Assembly: GCF_946479685.1 (NCBI RefSeq)
Contig: NZ_CAMLGS010000035.1
Coordinates: 1 to 22,442, forward strand
Source of the DNA: an uncultured Methylotenera sp.
GTDB lineage: Bacteria; Pseudomonadota; Gammaproteobacteria; Burkholderiales; Methylophilaceae
Direction: 5' to 3'
DNA length: 22,442 nucleotides
Shown: one piece after another, positions 16,099 to 22,442 of the stretch
Layout: each line of letters begins with the position of its first letter
Numbering within the stretch: position 1 is the first letter of the stretch
The notes under the pieces: model-generated
What the model saw: only the letters and a program-made list of their open reading frames with translations
What the model was told of the DNA's origin: nothing
Database searches by the model: none
Made by a program: the position numbers and the translations under genes

Positions 16099-16133
16099 AT
16101 GCGGTGTGTCTATGGATGCACCGCATTTTTTTT
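16099..16133 (+). terminator. Rho-independent terminator of the desulfinase-ABC operon
   Basis: An 8-bp GC-rich stem (ATGCGGTG at 16099-16106, CACCGCAT at 16119-16126) with a 12-base loop is followed by eight T residues. It lies 35 bases after the second permease. Confidence 0.88.
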
Positions 16134-16185
16134 GCACAGATTTTCTTAGCCGCTTATTTTTGCCAGCGGCTAGCTTAATAACTGC

Positions 16186-16231
16186 TGTTTATTAACAAGC
16201 AACTGTTTGGCTTGCTGCTGCTTACCCAACA
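16186..16231. promoter_or_regulatory. Two candidate enhancer sites (UAS) for the receptor gene
   Basis: TGTTTATTAACAAGCA (16186-16201) and TGCTGCTTACCCAACA (16216-16231) fit the 16-bp dyad of this island, 30 bases centre to centre and about 85-115 bases upstream of the -24 box. The second overlaps a further dyad, GCTTACC / GGTAAGC (16220-16240). Confidence 0.6.
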
Positions 16232-16277
16232 TAGGTAAGCCGGTTGTTGTTGGTGAAATGTCAATTATATTGAATTT

Positions 16278-16290
16278 AATCAATAACTTG
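16278..16290 (+). promoter_or_regulatory. IHF consensus site upstream of the receptor promoter
   Basis: AATCAATAACTTG is an exact match to WATCAA-N4-TTR, located between the enhancer dyads and the -24/-12 promoter. Confidence 0.65.
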
Positions 16291-16306
16291 TACTTGTTTA
16301 AATATT

Positions 16307-16322
16307 TGGCACATATTCTGCA
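16307..16322 (+). promoter_or_regulatory. Sigma-54 promoter of the TonB-dependent receptor gene
   Basis: TGGCAC-ATATT-CTGCA has a full consensus -24 half and exact GG-N10-GC spacing. The predicted start near 16333 gives an unusually long leader of about 108 bases containing the tandem repeats at 16346-16398. Confidence 0.85.
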
Positions 16323-16345
16323 ATCTCTATAACTGTTAAGGCACT

Positions 16346-16398
16346 AGGTTAGGACCACAGGTTCCGGCCACAGGTTATGACCTATAGGTTACGACTGG
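16346..16398 (+). repeat. Four tandem 13-14-bp repeats in the receptor leader
   Basis: Units start at 16346, 16359, 16372 and 16386 and share AGGTT-N2-G-N-C, with a consensus close to AGGTTAYGRCCAC. Three units hold GGT-N4-ACC or GGT-N4-GCC, a small potential hairpin, and the fourth is degenerate. They lie downstream of the predicted transcript start and upstream of the ribosome binding site. Confidence 0.75.
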
Positions 16399-16440
16399 GG
16401 TGCCATGCAAATTTCAATCACAGTTTAAAGAGAGTGTTCA

Positions 16441-18819
16441 ATGAGAAGTAAAGAAATTCAAAAAATTAAAGACGCGCAGCAGCGTCAGGCTACCTTCCAG
16501 TTAAAGCCACTGGTCAAGAATGTATCAATCGCACTGGCAATCAGCGCGGCTACGGTGTTGCATGCCAATCTGGCTTATGCAGAGGATGTTGCTCCCGCCC
16601 AATCTGAAGACAAAGCCAAAGTAGAAGGCGTGGCACTGCCTTCAGTGACCGTGACTTCACAAAAGCGTGAAGAGAGCGTGCAGGAAGTGAAAACTGCGAT
16701 TACTGCTTTAGGCGGTAAAGACTTGCTAGACCAAGGCGTAGGGCGCTCCGCCAGTGAGGTATTGAATTATGTACCTAATGCTTCAGCTGGAACGCAGCAG
16801 CATGGGCGCCCACGTTGGTGGATTCGTGGTGTAGGTGCCGGCCAGCAGCAATATGACTTATCTAACCCGGTTGGTTTTTATTTGGATGAAGTTTATATCA
16901 GCAATGCCAGTGCGACTGGCTTTCCGTTATTTGATATTGAGCGTGTAGAAGTGTTGCGCGGCCCGCAAGGTACATTGTGGGGTAAAAACACCACAGGCGG
17001 CGCGGTGAGCGTGGTTACAAAAAAACCATCATTTAATACCGATGCCAAAGACAATTACGTAAAAGTTGATTACGGCAGTTACAACGATAGAATCGTCCAA
17101 GGTGGTGTAGGCGGCGTAATTATTGATGAGCGCTTGGCAGGCCGTGTTTCATTTTTACAAGAAGACCAAGATGGCCGTTTAAAAAACCAATTTACCGGCA
17201 GCAATGATTCCGGTTTGTCAGAAGGTGCGATCCGCGGGCAGTTGCTGGCAATCTTAACGCCAGATTTAGAAGCACTGTTGAATGTGCACTACCGTAAATA
17301 TGAAACCGATGGTGCTATTACCACTACCAGAAGCTATGCCGCTAATGGTGTGTTCCGTAATGGCTACGTGCCAAGTAAAGATATTAAGCATGTAAGCACC
17401 AATGCACCTGACTCTAGCGATAACACGCAAAACGGCGTGAGCTTGAATTTGAAATGGCAGTTGGGTCGCTTGGCGCTGACTTCTATCACCGGTTATGAAG
17501 ATTTCCAGTCTGAAATTTTGACGGATAACGACTACACGCCTCTAGAGATCTCCAGGTCACATACCGATGGCAAGAGCAGGCAGTTTACACAAGAGTTTAG
17601 ACTGGCTTCACCTAAAGAGGATCGCTGGAACTGGTTAGCGGGTGCTCACTACTTTAATGAGAATGTTAATTTTAGTACGCAGGGTGCCAAGTTGCCATCT
17701 GCCTCTGTGCCAGGTTTGGCAGGTGCGCCGCCGGGTGCAACTTATAACAAGTCCGACTTAACGCATAATGCGGAGAGCTTTGCCTTGTTCGGCAGTAATA
17801 CCTATAACTTTACCGACCAGTTGAATGCGACCTTAGGTTTGCGGTGGACGCGCGAGACCAAAGAGTATGATCTGAACAGAAAAGGCTCAACCGGAACTGG
17901 TAGCTGGAGCAACCTAGCACAGTGGTGGAGCACATATACTGGCAACTATGCAGCAGCAGGCCCTGCAGGCTCAGGTACGTTTAGCACGAAAAACTCTAAA
18001 ACCTGGAACGCCTTAACTTACGATATTACTCCTGAGTATAAAATCACGCCACACGATCGCGTATATGCCAAATATTCGCATGGCGAGAAATCTGGCGGCT
18101 TTAATACTGCCGCTACCAGCTTGGCTGCGGTGAATACGGTTAAACCAGAGCAGTTAGATGCTTATGAGGTGGGCTACAAATCTGAGTGGTTGGATGGGCG
18201 CTTAAACTTTAATACCAGCTTGTTCCATTACAACTATAAAGACGTGCAAGTGAACGTGGTAGGTTTTAATGCCAATGCTAATACCACCGTTTCTTATTTG
18301 CAGAATGCTAAAAAAGCTACGGTCAACGGTGCTGAGTTTGAGGTGGAAGCATTGCCGCTAGAGAACCTGCACGTGAATGCCAGCCTAGGCTTGCTAGATG
18401 CAGATTATGACAGCCTGCAGGTGGTGAACGGCGGCGCAGATTTGAGCGGTAGATCATTGGTACGCTCGCCGCATGTAACGGCACAGCTGGCTGCTGATTA
18501 CCGCATCCCGGTGCGCTACGGTAAGGTGATTATCGGTGCGGATGCACGCTACCAGGCTAAGCAGTACTACTTTATTGATCCACAGTCTGAAGCGCGTGCA
18601 CATTTGAATCAAGATGCTTATACCTTGGCAAATGCACGGATTTCATTCGCGACGCACAATGATAAATATCTATTTACCGGCTACGTGAATAATCTGTTTG
18701 ATAAAGAGTACAAAAACCACTCGTTACCAGCCTTTAATGCCGCGCAGGGTGTTAATGGAGACAGCGTGTATTGGGCAGCGCCAAGAACAGTAGGCGTATC
18801 AGTCACCACGCGCTGGTAG
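16441..18819 (+). CDS. TonB-dependent outer-membrane receptor
   Basis: A 792-residue outer-membrane barrel. An extended signal peptide is cleaved after AYA at about residue 47. A TonB box, LPSVTVT (66-72), follows. The plug domain has RWWIRGVGAGQQ, GFYLDEVYI and the conserved IERVEVLRGPQGTLWGKNTTGGAV. The C-terminus contains the LFDKEYKNH motif and ends in the aromatic residue Trp, as required for barrel assembly. GAGAG precedes the ATG. Related receptors mostly import siderophores, but the sigma-54 regulon placement suggests uptake of an organosulfur compound energised by the TonB-ExbB-ExbD set at 8973-10928. The substrate is not deducible from sequence. Confidence 0.93.
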   Translation: MRSKEIQKIKDAQQRQATFQLKPLVKNVSIALAISAATVLHANLAYAEDVAPAQSEDKAKVEGVALPSVTVTSQKREESVQEVKTAITALGGKDLLDQGVGRSASEVLNYVPNASAGTQQHGRPRWWIRGVGAGQQQYDLSNPVGFYLDEVYISNASATGFPLFDIERVEVLRGPQGTLWGKNTTGGAVSVVTKKPSFNTDAKDNYVKVDYGSYNDRIVQGGVGGVIIDERLAGRVSFLQEDQDGRLKNQFTGSNDSGLSEGAIRGQLLAILTPDLEALLNVHYRKYETDGAITTTRSYAANGVFRNGYVPSKDIKHVSTNAPDSSDNTQNGVSLNLKWQLGRLALTSITGYEDFQSEILTDNDYTPLEISRSHTDGKSRQFTQEFRLASPKEDRWNWLAGAHYFNENVNFSTQGAKLPSASVPGLAGAPPGATYNKSDLTHNAESFALFGSNTYNFTDQLNATLGLRWTRETKEYDLNRKGSTGTGSWSNLAQWWSTYTGNYAAAGPAGSGTFSTKNSKTWNALTYDITPEYKITPHDRVYAKYSHGEKSGGFNTAATSLAAVNTVKPEQLDAYEVGYKSEWLDGRLNFNTSLFHYNYKDVQVNVVGFNANANTTVSYLQNAKKATVNGAEFEVEALPLENLHVNASLGLLDADYDSLQVVNGGADLSGRSLVRSPHVTAQLAADYRIPVRYGKVIIGADARYQAKQYYFIDPQSEARAHLNQDAYTLANARISFATHNDKYLFTGYVNNLFDKEYKNHSLPAFNAAQGVNGDSVYWAAPRTVGVSVTTRW

Positions 18820-18841
18820 TTATCTACGCAAGCGTTGATGC

Positions 18842-18882
18842 AACAAGCGCCAGATTCCCATTCGGTAGTCTGGCGTTGTTTT
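18842..18882 (+). terminator. Probable terminator of the receptor gene
   Basis: AACAA-G-CGCCAGA (18842-18854) pairs with TCTGGCG-TTGTT (18869-18880) with one bulged G, followed by a short T run. It lies 22 bases after the receptor stop. Confidence 0.7.
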
Positions 18883-18892
18883 ATCAGCAACA
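18877..18892 (+). promoter_or_regulatory. Candidate enhancer site (UAS) for the MFS gene
   Basis: TGTTTTATCAGCAACA fits the 16-bp dyad. It overlaps the end of the receptor terminator. Its edge is only 27 bases from the -24 box, closer than usual, so the MFS promoter may rely on another site. Confidence 0.45.
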
Positions 18893-18919
18893 CCCATATT
18901 GCAGCACGCTGCCTGATGC

Positions 18920-18935
18920 TGGCGCAAACCGTGCT
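18920..18935 (+). promoter_or_regulatory. Sigma-54 promoter of the MFS gene
   Basis: TGGCGC-AAACC-GTGCT has exact GG-N10-GC spacing, with a G in the fourth -24 position's neighbour instead of A. The predicted start is about 18946, 22 bases before the ATG. Confidence 0.62.
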
Positions 18936-18967
18936 GTTATTCATTTCTATCCTGAGAGTTCATCCAT

Positions 18968-20176
18968 ATGAGCCAGTCCAATACGTTAAGTACGCAACGC
19001 CCATTATTAGCTACCCACCATTTCACTTATTCTTTTGTAGGCCTTGCGCTGATGAGCGGCATTACCATCGGCATGAATAAGATTTTAGTCACGCTGTTAG
19101 CACTGCACCTGAATGCAGAATCGTGGCAGATAGGCTTGTTAATCGGGGCTGAAAGTTTATCCATGATGCTGATGTCGCTGCCGGCCGGTATCTTTATCAG
19201 CCGCTTCAGTGCGCGCTGGGTCTATGCAATCTCCAGCCTAGGCGCCATGGCCTTATATCCGCTGATAGGTTACTCAACCTCTTGGTATCTGGCCGCCATC
19301 TTTTTGTTTATTGCCGGCATTTGTATTCCGTTTCGCGTGGTGGCCATGAACACCTCGTGGCTGGAGCGACTGCCCGAGGTCGGCACCAGCCGCGGCGGCT
19401 GGTATAGAGGCACCTTGATGCTGGGTATCGGCCTGCTTGGACCGCTACTCGGTAATTTGGTCTCCAGCCATTTGGGGATACAAGGCAGTTACTGGGTGAC
19501 CAGCCTGTTATTTGCCGTGATGTCATTTTATGGCTTCACCATTTTATCGCGCACGCGTGAGGCCGATACGGGCAAGAGCGTACGTGGCGGCGTGAAAGAA
19601 ATGCTGCAATACCTGCGTGACCCGATGGTGCGTCAGGTATGTGTCTATGACGGGCTGGGGGGCATGGTACGTGGCTTCTTTGGTACTTTTATCATTGTGA
19701 TTGCGGTGCGCCAGTTTCATTGGAGTGCACAGCAAGGCATCACGTTGATGGTAGTAGAGGGCGCGGCCTTTGTTGCGGTGCTGCTGTTGCTAGGGCATGT
19801 GGTGGCCAAGTTAGGTGAAAAGCTCACCTATAACTTAAGCCATGCCAGCCTGATTATAGGCTTGGCGTTCTTGGGCTTAAGCAGTGGCGTGGTCGGGCTG
19901 TTGATAGGTGCGGTACTGCAGGCGGTGGGGCAGGCGTTTAATCATCTCGTTAATATCTCGCGCTTGGCACATTCTGGCAAAAATATGGGTCATGTCTCCG
20001 GCTTATTTACCATGGTGGGCATGGCGGGTGGTTTTGTGGGTGCCACTTTAGGCGGCTTTTTAAGCAAAGGCTTTGTACTGCAGGATATATTCCTGCTGTG
20101 GATTCCTATCTGGCTGGCCGTATGCCCGGGCTTTCGTGTGTTTATCAGCAGTAACTTTAAAAAGCTGGTTGCATAG
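18968..20176 (+). CDS. MFS transporter of unknown substrate
   Basis: A 402-residue protein with about 12 hydrophobic segments, typical of the major facilitator superfamily. PAGIFISRFSARWVYAIS is the cytoplasmic loop 2-3 region (motif-A-like). The halves are joined by a loop around TREADTGKSVRGGVKE (about 198-213). There is no fusion or truncation. GAGAG lies about nine bases upstream of the ATG. It has its own candidate sigma-54 promoter and lies between the receptor and monooxygenase genes. It could export a desulfurised product such as an alcohol, aldehyde or phenol, or import a second substrate. The sequence does not decide this. Confidence 0.88.
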   Translation: MSQSNTLSTQRPLLATHHFTYSFVGLALMSGITIGMNKILVTLLALHLNAESWQIGLLIGAESLSMMLMSLPAGIFISRFSARWVYAISSLGAMALYPLIGYSTSWYLAAIFLFIAGICIPFRVVAMNTSWLERLPEVGTSRGGWYRGTLMLGIGLLGPLLGNLVSSHLGIQGSYWVTSLLFAVMSFYGFTILSRTREADTGKSVRGGVKEMLQYLRDPMVRQVCVYDGLGGMVRGFFGTFIIVIAVRQFHWSAQQGITLMVVEGAAFVAVLLLLGHVVAKLGEKLTYNLSHASLIIGLAFLGLSSGVVGLLIGAVLQAVGQAFNHLVNISRLAHSGKNMGHVSGLFTMVGMAGGFVGATLGGFLSKGFVLQDIFLLWIPIWLAVCPGFRVFISSNFKKLVA

Positions 20177-20189
20177 GTGTGAGTGGTTT

Positions 20190-20251
20190 GCAAAATCAAC
20201 AGCGCTGTTTCTCAGCTTGTTGATTTTGCAGCAGCTATTGCTGCTGCAAAA
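20190..20251. repeat. Two overlapping perfect 12-bp inverted repeats sharing one arm
   Basis: GCAAAATCAACA (20190-20201) pairs with TGTTGATTTTGC (20218-20229). TTTTGCAGCAGC (20224-20235), overlapping that arm, pairs with GCTGCTGCAAAA (20240-20251) around the loop TATT. The shared arm contains the best enhancer dyad, TGTTGATTTTGCAGCA (20218-20233). The two folds are mutually exclusive in RNA. There is no T run after either stem on the plus strand, so a normal terminator is unlikely. Confidence 0.8.
20218..20233 (+). promoter_or_regulatory. Candidate enhancer site (UAS) for the monooxygenase genes
   Basis: TGTTGATTTTGCAGCA matches TGTTG-N6-CARCA exactly, about 100 bases upstream of the -24 box. 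A partial mirror copy lies at 20186-20201. Confidence 0.65.
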
Positions 20252-20287
20252 AACAGGCAACCTTGAATTATATAAAAAACCAATATA

Positions 20288-20300
20288 AATCATTTACTTG
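20288..20300 (+). promoter_or_regulatory. Possible IHF site upstream of the monooxygenase promoter
   Basis: AATCATTTACTTG differs from WATCAA-N4-TTR at one position and lies between enhancer dyad and promoter, as in the receptor region. Confidence 0.5.
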
Positions 20301-20326
20301 CGTAGTTGTTGGCCAGCACCGGATAT

Positions 20327-20342
20327 TGGCATGCATCCTGCA
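20327..20342 (+). promoter_or_regulatory. Sigma-54 promoter of the flavin monooxygenase operon
   Basis: TGGCAT-GCATC-CTGCA with exact GG-N10-GC spacing. The predicted start is about 20353. The leader begins almost at once with a perfect hairpin, GCTACAG (20359-20365) / CTGTAGC (20374-20380), which could protect the 5' end of the message. Confidence 0.82.
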
Positions 20343-20411
20343 AATTAAAAGGGATATCGCTACAGAAATATCACTGTAGCCAGTTAACCAGTTTAATTTC
20401 AGGAGGAATGT

Positions 20412-21479
20412 ATGACTACAGAGTTCTTGTGGCAATTGCCAACCAGTGGTGATGGCCGTTACGGAAATAGTAGAAAAGAACGGCGTGCAGAACGTGCCTC
20501 GTCAGCACACCCTTATTCGGATGGCGTGACCGACCCGCGTGGTTTGAGCTTCAACTATTTTGATTACCTGCATCAGGTTGCGCGCGCGGCAGATCTTGCC
20601 GGTTTTGATGGCATCCGCATTCCGGAAGATATCAATGGTGATGAGCCATGGATTATCGCTGGTTATGTGGCACGCGGCAGCCGCCACTTAAAGCTGGTTA
20701 CCGAGTTTGACGCCTCGCGCGGTTCATCCGTGTATGCGGCAAAAAATACCGTGAGTTACCAGCGCTTTACCGATGGGCGCTTTGCCTGGCAGATTAGTGC
20801 CGGCGGCGATGGTAAGCATAGACGCGCTTTGGGTGATTTTGTGGCAGATAGTGAAATTAACCCGCGCATTGAAGAGTTCGTTACCGTAGCGCGTGGCGTG
20901 CTCACCCAGTCTCCATACAGCTTTAAAGGCAAGTATTTCGAAGTGCTGAATGGCGGGTTTCAGGGCGCCTTATCTAACCAACAAGTGCCGCCTATCTACC
21001 TTTCCGGTAAGAGTAAAGAAGCCTTGGCGCTATCAGCCAAAGTGGCGGATTTTCACATTTTTGATGCAGACACGGTGGAAAGTATCCAGCAGCAAATTAA
21101 GGAGCTTAGCGCACTCGCTAAGCAGTACGGGCGCGAGCCTAGATTTGCACTGCGCATTGATATCGTCAGCCGCGAAACTGAGGATGAAGCGACTTTTGAT
21201 GCGAGCCGCTATTGGCAGCAGTCAGAGCAAGGCAATCATCAGCCGGTGATTAACGGCAATCTATGGGCAGGTCTATCCACCGATACCACGGCCGCCAATG
21301 CCACGCTGGTAGGCAGCTATGAGCAAGTGACACAGGCGCTGGTGGATTATGCCGCTGCTGGGGTCAGCAGCTTCCTGCTTTCATCTGTCCCGCATTTTGA
21401 AGAAGCCTACCGCCTAGGTGAACACGTTTTACCTGCGGTACGCGCTCAAATCAAGCACGAGCAACGTCGTGCGGCCTAA
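20412..21479 (+). CDS. SsuD-like FMN-dependent monooxygenase (luciferase-like family)
   Basis: A 355-residue LLM-class enzyme that should use FMNH2 and O2 on an organosulfur substrate. FLWQLPTSGDGRY at the N-terminus and SSFLLSSVPHFEEAYRLGEHVLP near the C-terminus match SsuD. PPIYLSGKSKEALALSAKVADFHIF covers the usual flavin-site region. By eye, the position of SsuD Cys54 (before EDAW) is Gly in IPEDINGDEPW, and His228 of IRLHV is Asp in IRIDIV. The central DGRFAWQISAGGDGKHRRALGD departs from the usual GRALFNLVTG. So it belongs to the SsuD relatives but probably has another substrate. A strong AGGAGG precedes the ATG. The stop is 20 bases before the next monooxygenase gene. Confidence 0.87.
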   Translation: MTTEFLWQLPTSGDGRYGNSRKERRAERASSAHPYSDGVTDPRGLSFNYFDYLHQVARAADLAGFDGIRIPEDINGDEPWIIAGYVARGSRHLKLVTEFDASRGSSVYAAKNTVSYQRFTDGRFAWQISAGGDGKHRRALGDFVADSEINPRIEEFVTVARGVLTQSPYSFKGKYFEVLNGGFQGALSNQQVPPIYLSGKSKEALALSAKVADFHIFDADTVESIQQQIKELSALAKQYGREPRFALRIDIVSRETEDEATFDASRYWQQSEQGNHQPVINGNLWAGLSTDTTAANATLVGSYEQVTQALVDYAAAGVSSFLLSSVPHFEEAYRLGEHVLPAVRAQIKHEQRRAA

Positions 21480-21499
21480 CTAAATTTAAGGAATATTGT

Positions 21500-22442
21500 A
21501 TGACTATTGATGTTTTTTGGCGGATTCCTACCCATGGCGAACCAAGCTCACACCGTAACCGCACCCCGCACCGCGGTGATTGGTTTCCCGGTGATGACAC
21601 TAAGGCCAAGCCTGGCAGCGTAGGCGGCACAGGGCAGGGTTATATCGATTATGTGGCAGAGATTGCGCGCGCTGCCGAGATTTCGGGCTTTCAGGGCGGT
21701 TTGATTCCATCGTTCCCAATGACGGATGAGCCTTGGGTGATTTCTTCGTTACTGGCGCGTGAGACTTCTACCTTCCGCTTTATGATTCCGTTTCAGCCCG
21801 GCTTTCTTAACCCAGTGGTAGCAGCGCGCATGACGGCAAGCTTGCAGCGCGCAACCGGCGGCCGGGCTTTATACAACATCATTACCGGTGGCGGTGGCCC
21901 AGCGCAGCTATGGTGGGGTGACTCTGCCTCGCATGATGACCGCTACGGTCGCACCACAGAGTTTCTTGATGTATTGAAAGGCGTCTGGAACGGCGGCCCG
22001 TTCTCCTATCATGGCAAATTCTACCAAGTGGAAGATGCAGGTCTGGCGCACCCATTGTCGCAAGAAGAATATCCTGAAATCTATTTCTCCGGCTCTTCTG
22101 ATGCGGCGCTGGCCTCGGCTTCTAAACATGCGGACTATTACCTAACTTGGCTGGAGCCGTTTGAGCAGCTGCGCGAGAAGTTTGACCGTGTAAAAGCGCG
22201 CACGCAGGCTTTGGGGCGCAAGATTAAATGCGCTATCCGTGTGGATATCATTGCCAGACCAACCGAAGAAGAGGCATGGGCAGAGATTGAAAAAGGCTTT
22301 AACAGCCTGAGCCGTGAGGCTTTGGATAAATTCCAGAACCCGGATGCCAGTGACTCAGTAGGTGCTGCACGTCAGCGTGGCAATCGTCCAACCACCATCA
22401 ACAGCTATAAAGATTTGATTATCGAGCCCAATGTTTGGTCTG
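21500..22442 (+). CDS. SsuD-type FMN-dependent monooxygenase, 3' end missing
   Basis: About 314 codons are present and the frame is open to the window end. VFWRIPTHGEPSS, ISGFQGGLIPS, GGRALYNIITGGG, SASHDDRYGRTTEFLDVLKGVW, PEIYFSGSSDAALASASKHA and YYLTWLEP follow the SsuD order. DSVGAARQRGN and IIEPNVW correspond to the SsuD DSVGQQRM and ISPNLWAG region. About 30-40 residues of the core plus the tail are off the window. Compared with E. coli SsuD there is an insertion of about 15-20 residues after the N-terminal strand, Cys54 is replaced by Thr (IPSFPMTDEPW) and His228 by Asp (IRVDII). AAGGAA is the ribosome binding site. It is cotranscribed with the preceding monooxygenase gene. Confidence 0.88.
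   Translation, partial: MTIDVFWRIPTHGEPSSHRNRTPHRGDWFPGDDTKAKPGSVGGTGQGYIDYVAEIARAAEISGFQGGLIPSFPMTDEPWVISSLLARETSTFRFMIPFQPGFLNPVVAARMTASLQRATGGRALYNIITGGGGPAQLWWGDSASHDDRYGRTTEFLDVLKGVWNGGPFSYHGKFYQVEDAGLAHPLSQEEYPEIYFSGSSDAALASASKHADYYLTWLEPFEQLREKFDRVKARTQALGRKIKCAIRVDIIARPTEEEAWAEIEKGFNSLSREALDKFQNPDASDSVGAARQRGNRPTTINSYKDLIIEPNVWS

Noticed and set aside
16206..16221. TTTGGCTTGCTGCTGC as a sigma-54 promoter of the receptor
   Set aside because: GG to GC spacing is nine, not ten, and a full-consensus element lies at 16307-16322.
16346..16398. Tandem repeats as a CRISPR array
   Set aside because: Units of 13-14 bases are contiguous with no spacers and there are no cas genes.
20224..20251. 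GCAGCAGC-TATT-GCTGCTGC hairpin as terminator of the MFS gene
   Set aside because: The stem is followed by A residues, not T, on the plus strand, and it overlaps the enhancer dyad.

Overview
The window is ordinary chromosomal DNA of a Gram-negative bacterium, roughly 45-50 % GC. It has TonB/ExbB/ExbD, an outer-membrane receptor and sigma-54 control. Protein style suggests a betaproteobacterium, possibly a methylotroph of the Methylophilaceae; this is an impression, not a proof. No tRNA, rRNA, insertion sequence or CRISPR array was seen.

Left part (1-6657): the 5' end of a YcaC-like isochorismatase-family hydrolase on the minus strand; a CHASE-like/GGDEF diguanylate cyclase on the plus strand; a convergent minus-strand pair made of a membrane hybrid histidine kinase (PAS-HisKA-HATPase-REC-HPt) and a REC-EAL response regulator, which together look like a phosphorelay acting on cyclic di-GMP; and an exported SrpA-type catalase-family peroxidase.

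Right part (7019-22442): a sulfur-scavenging island. It starts with an SfnR-like sigma-54 activator lacking a receiver domain and an MsuE-like FMN reductase. Next comes a minus-strand operon of an SsuB/TauB-type ATPase followed by tonB-exbB-exbD. Divergent from it are a DszB-like desulfinase, a periplasmic binding protein and two SsuC-type permeases. A TonB-dependent receptor, an MFS transporter and two SsuD-like flavin monooxygenases follow, the last cut by the window end.

By eye, every transcription unit after the activator gene carries a -24/-12 sigma-54 promoter with exact GG-N10-GC spacing: 8246-8261, 11917-11932 (minus), 12209-12224, 16307-16322, 18920-18935 and 20327-20342. Near them lie copies of a 16-bp dyad, consensus TGTTG-N6-CARCA, proposed as the activator's enhancer sites. 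IHF-consensus sites lie between enhancer and promoter in three regions. The whole island therefore reads as one regulon.

Proposed working model (inference): an organosulfur compound crosses the outer membrane through the receptor, energised by the regulon's own TonB-ExbB-ExbD, and the inner membrane through the ABC system. FMNH2 from the reductase feeds the two monooxygenases. They oxidise the compound to a sulfinate or sulfite, and the DszB-like enzyme hydrolyses a sulfinate to sulfite. This resembles the Dsz '4S' logic with SsuD-type oxygenases. The substrate cannot be read from the sequence.
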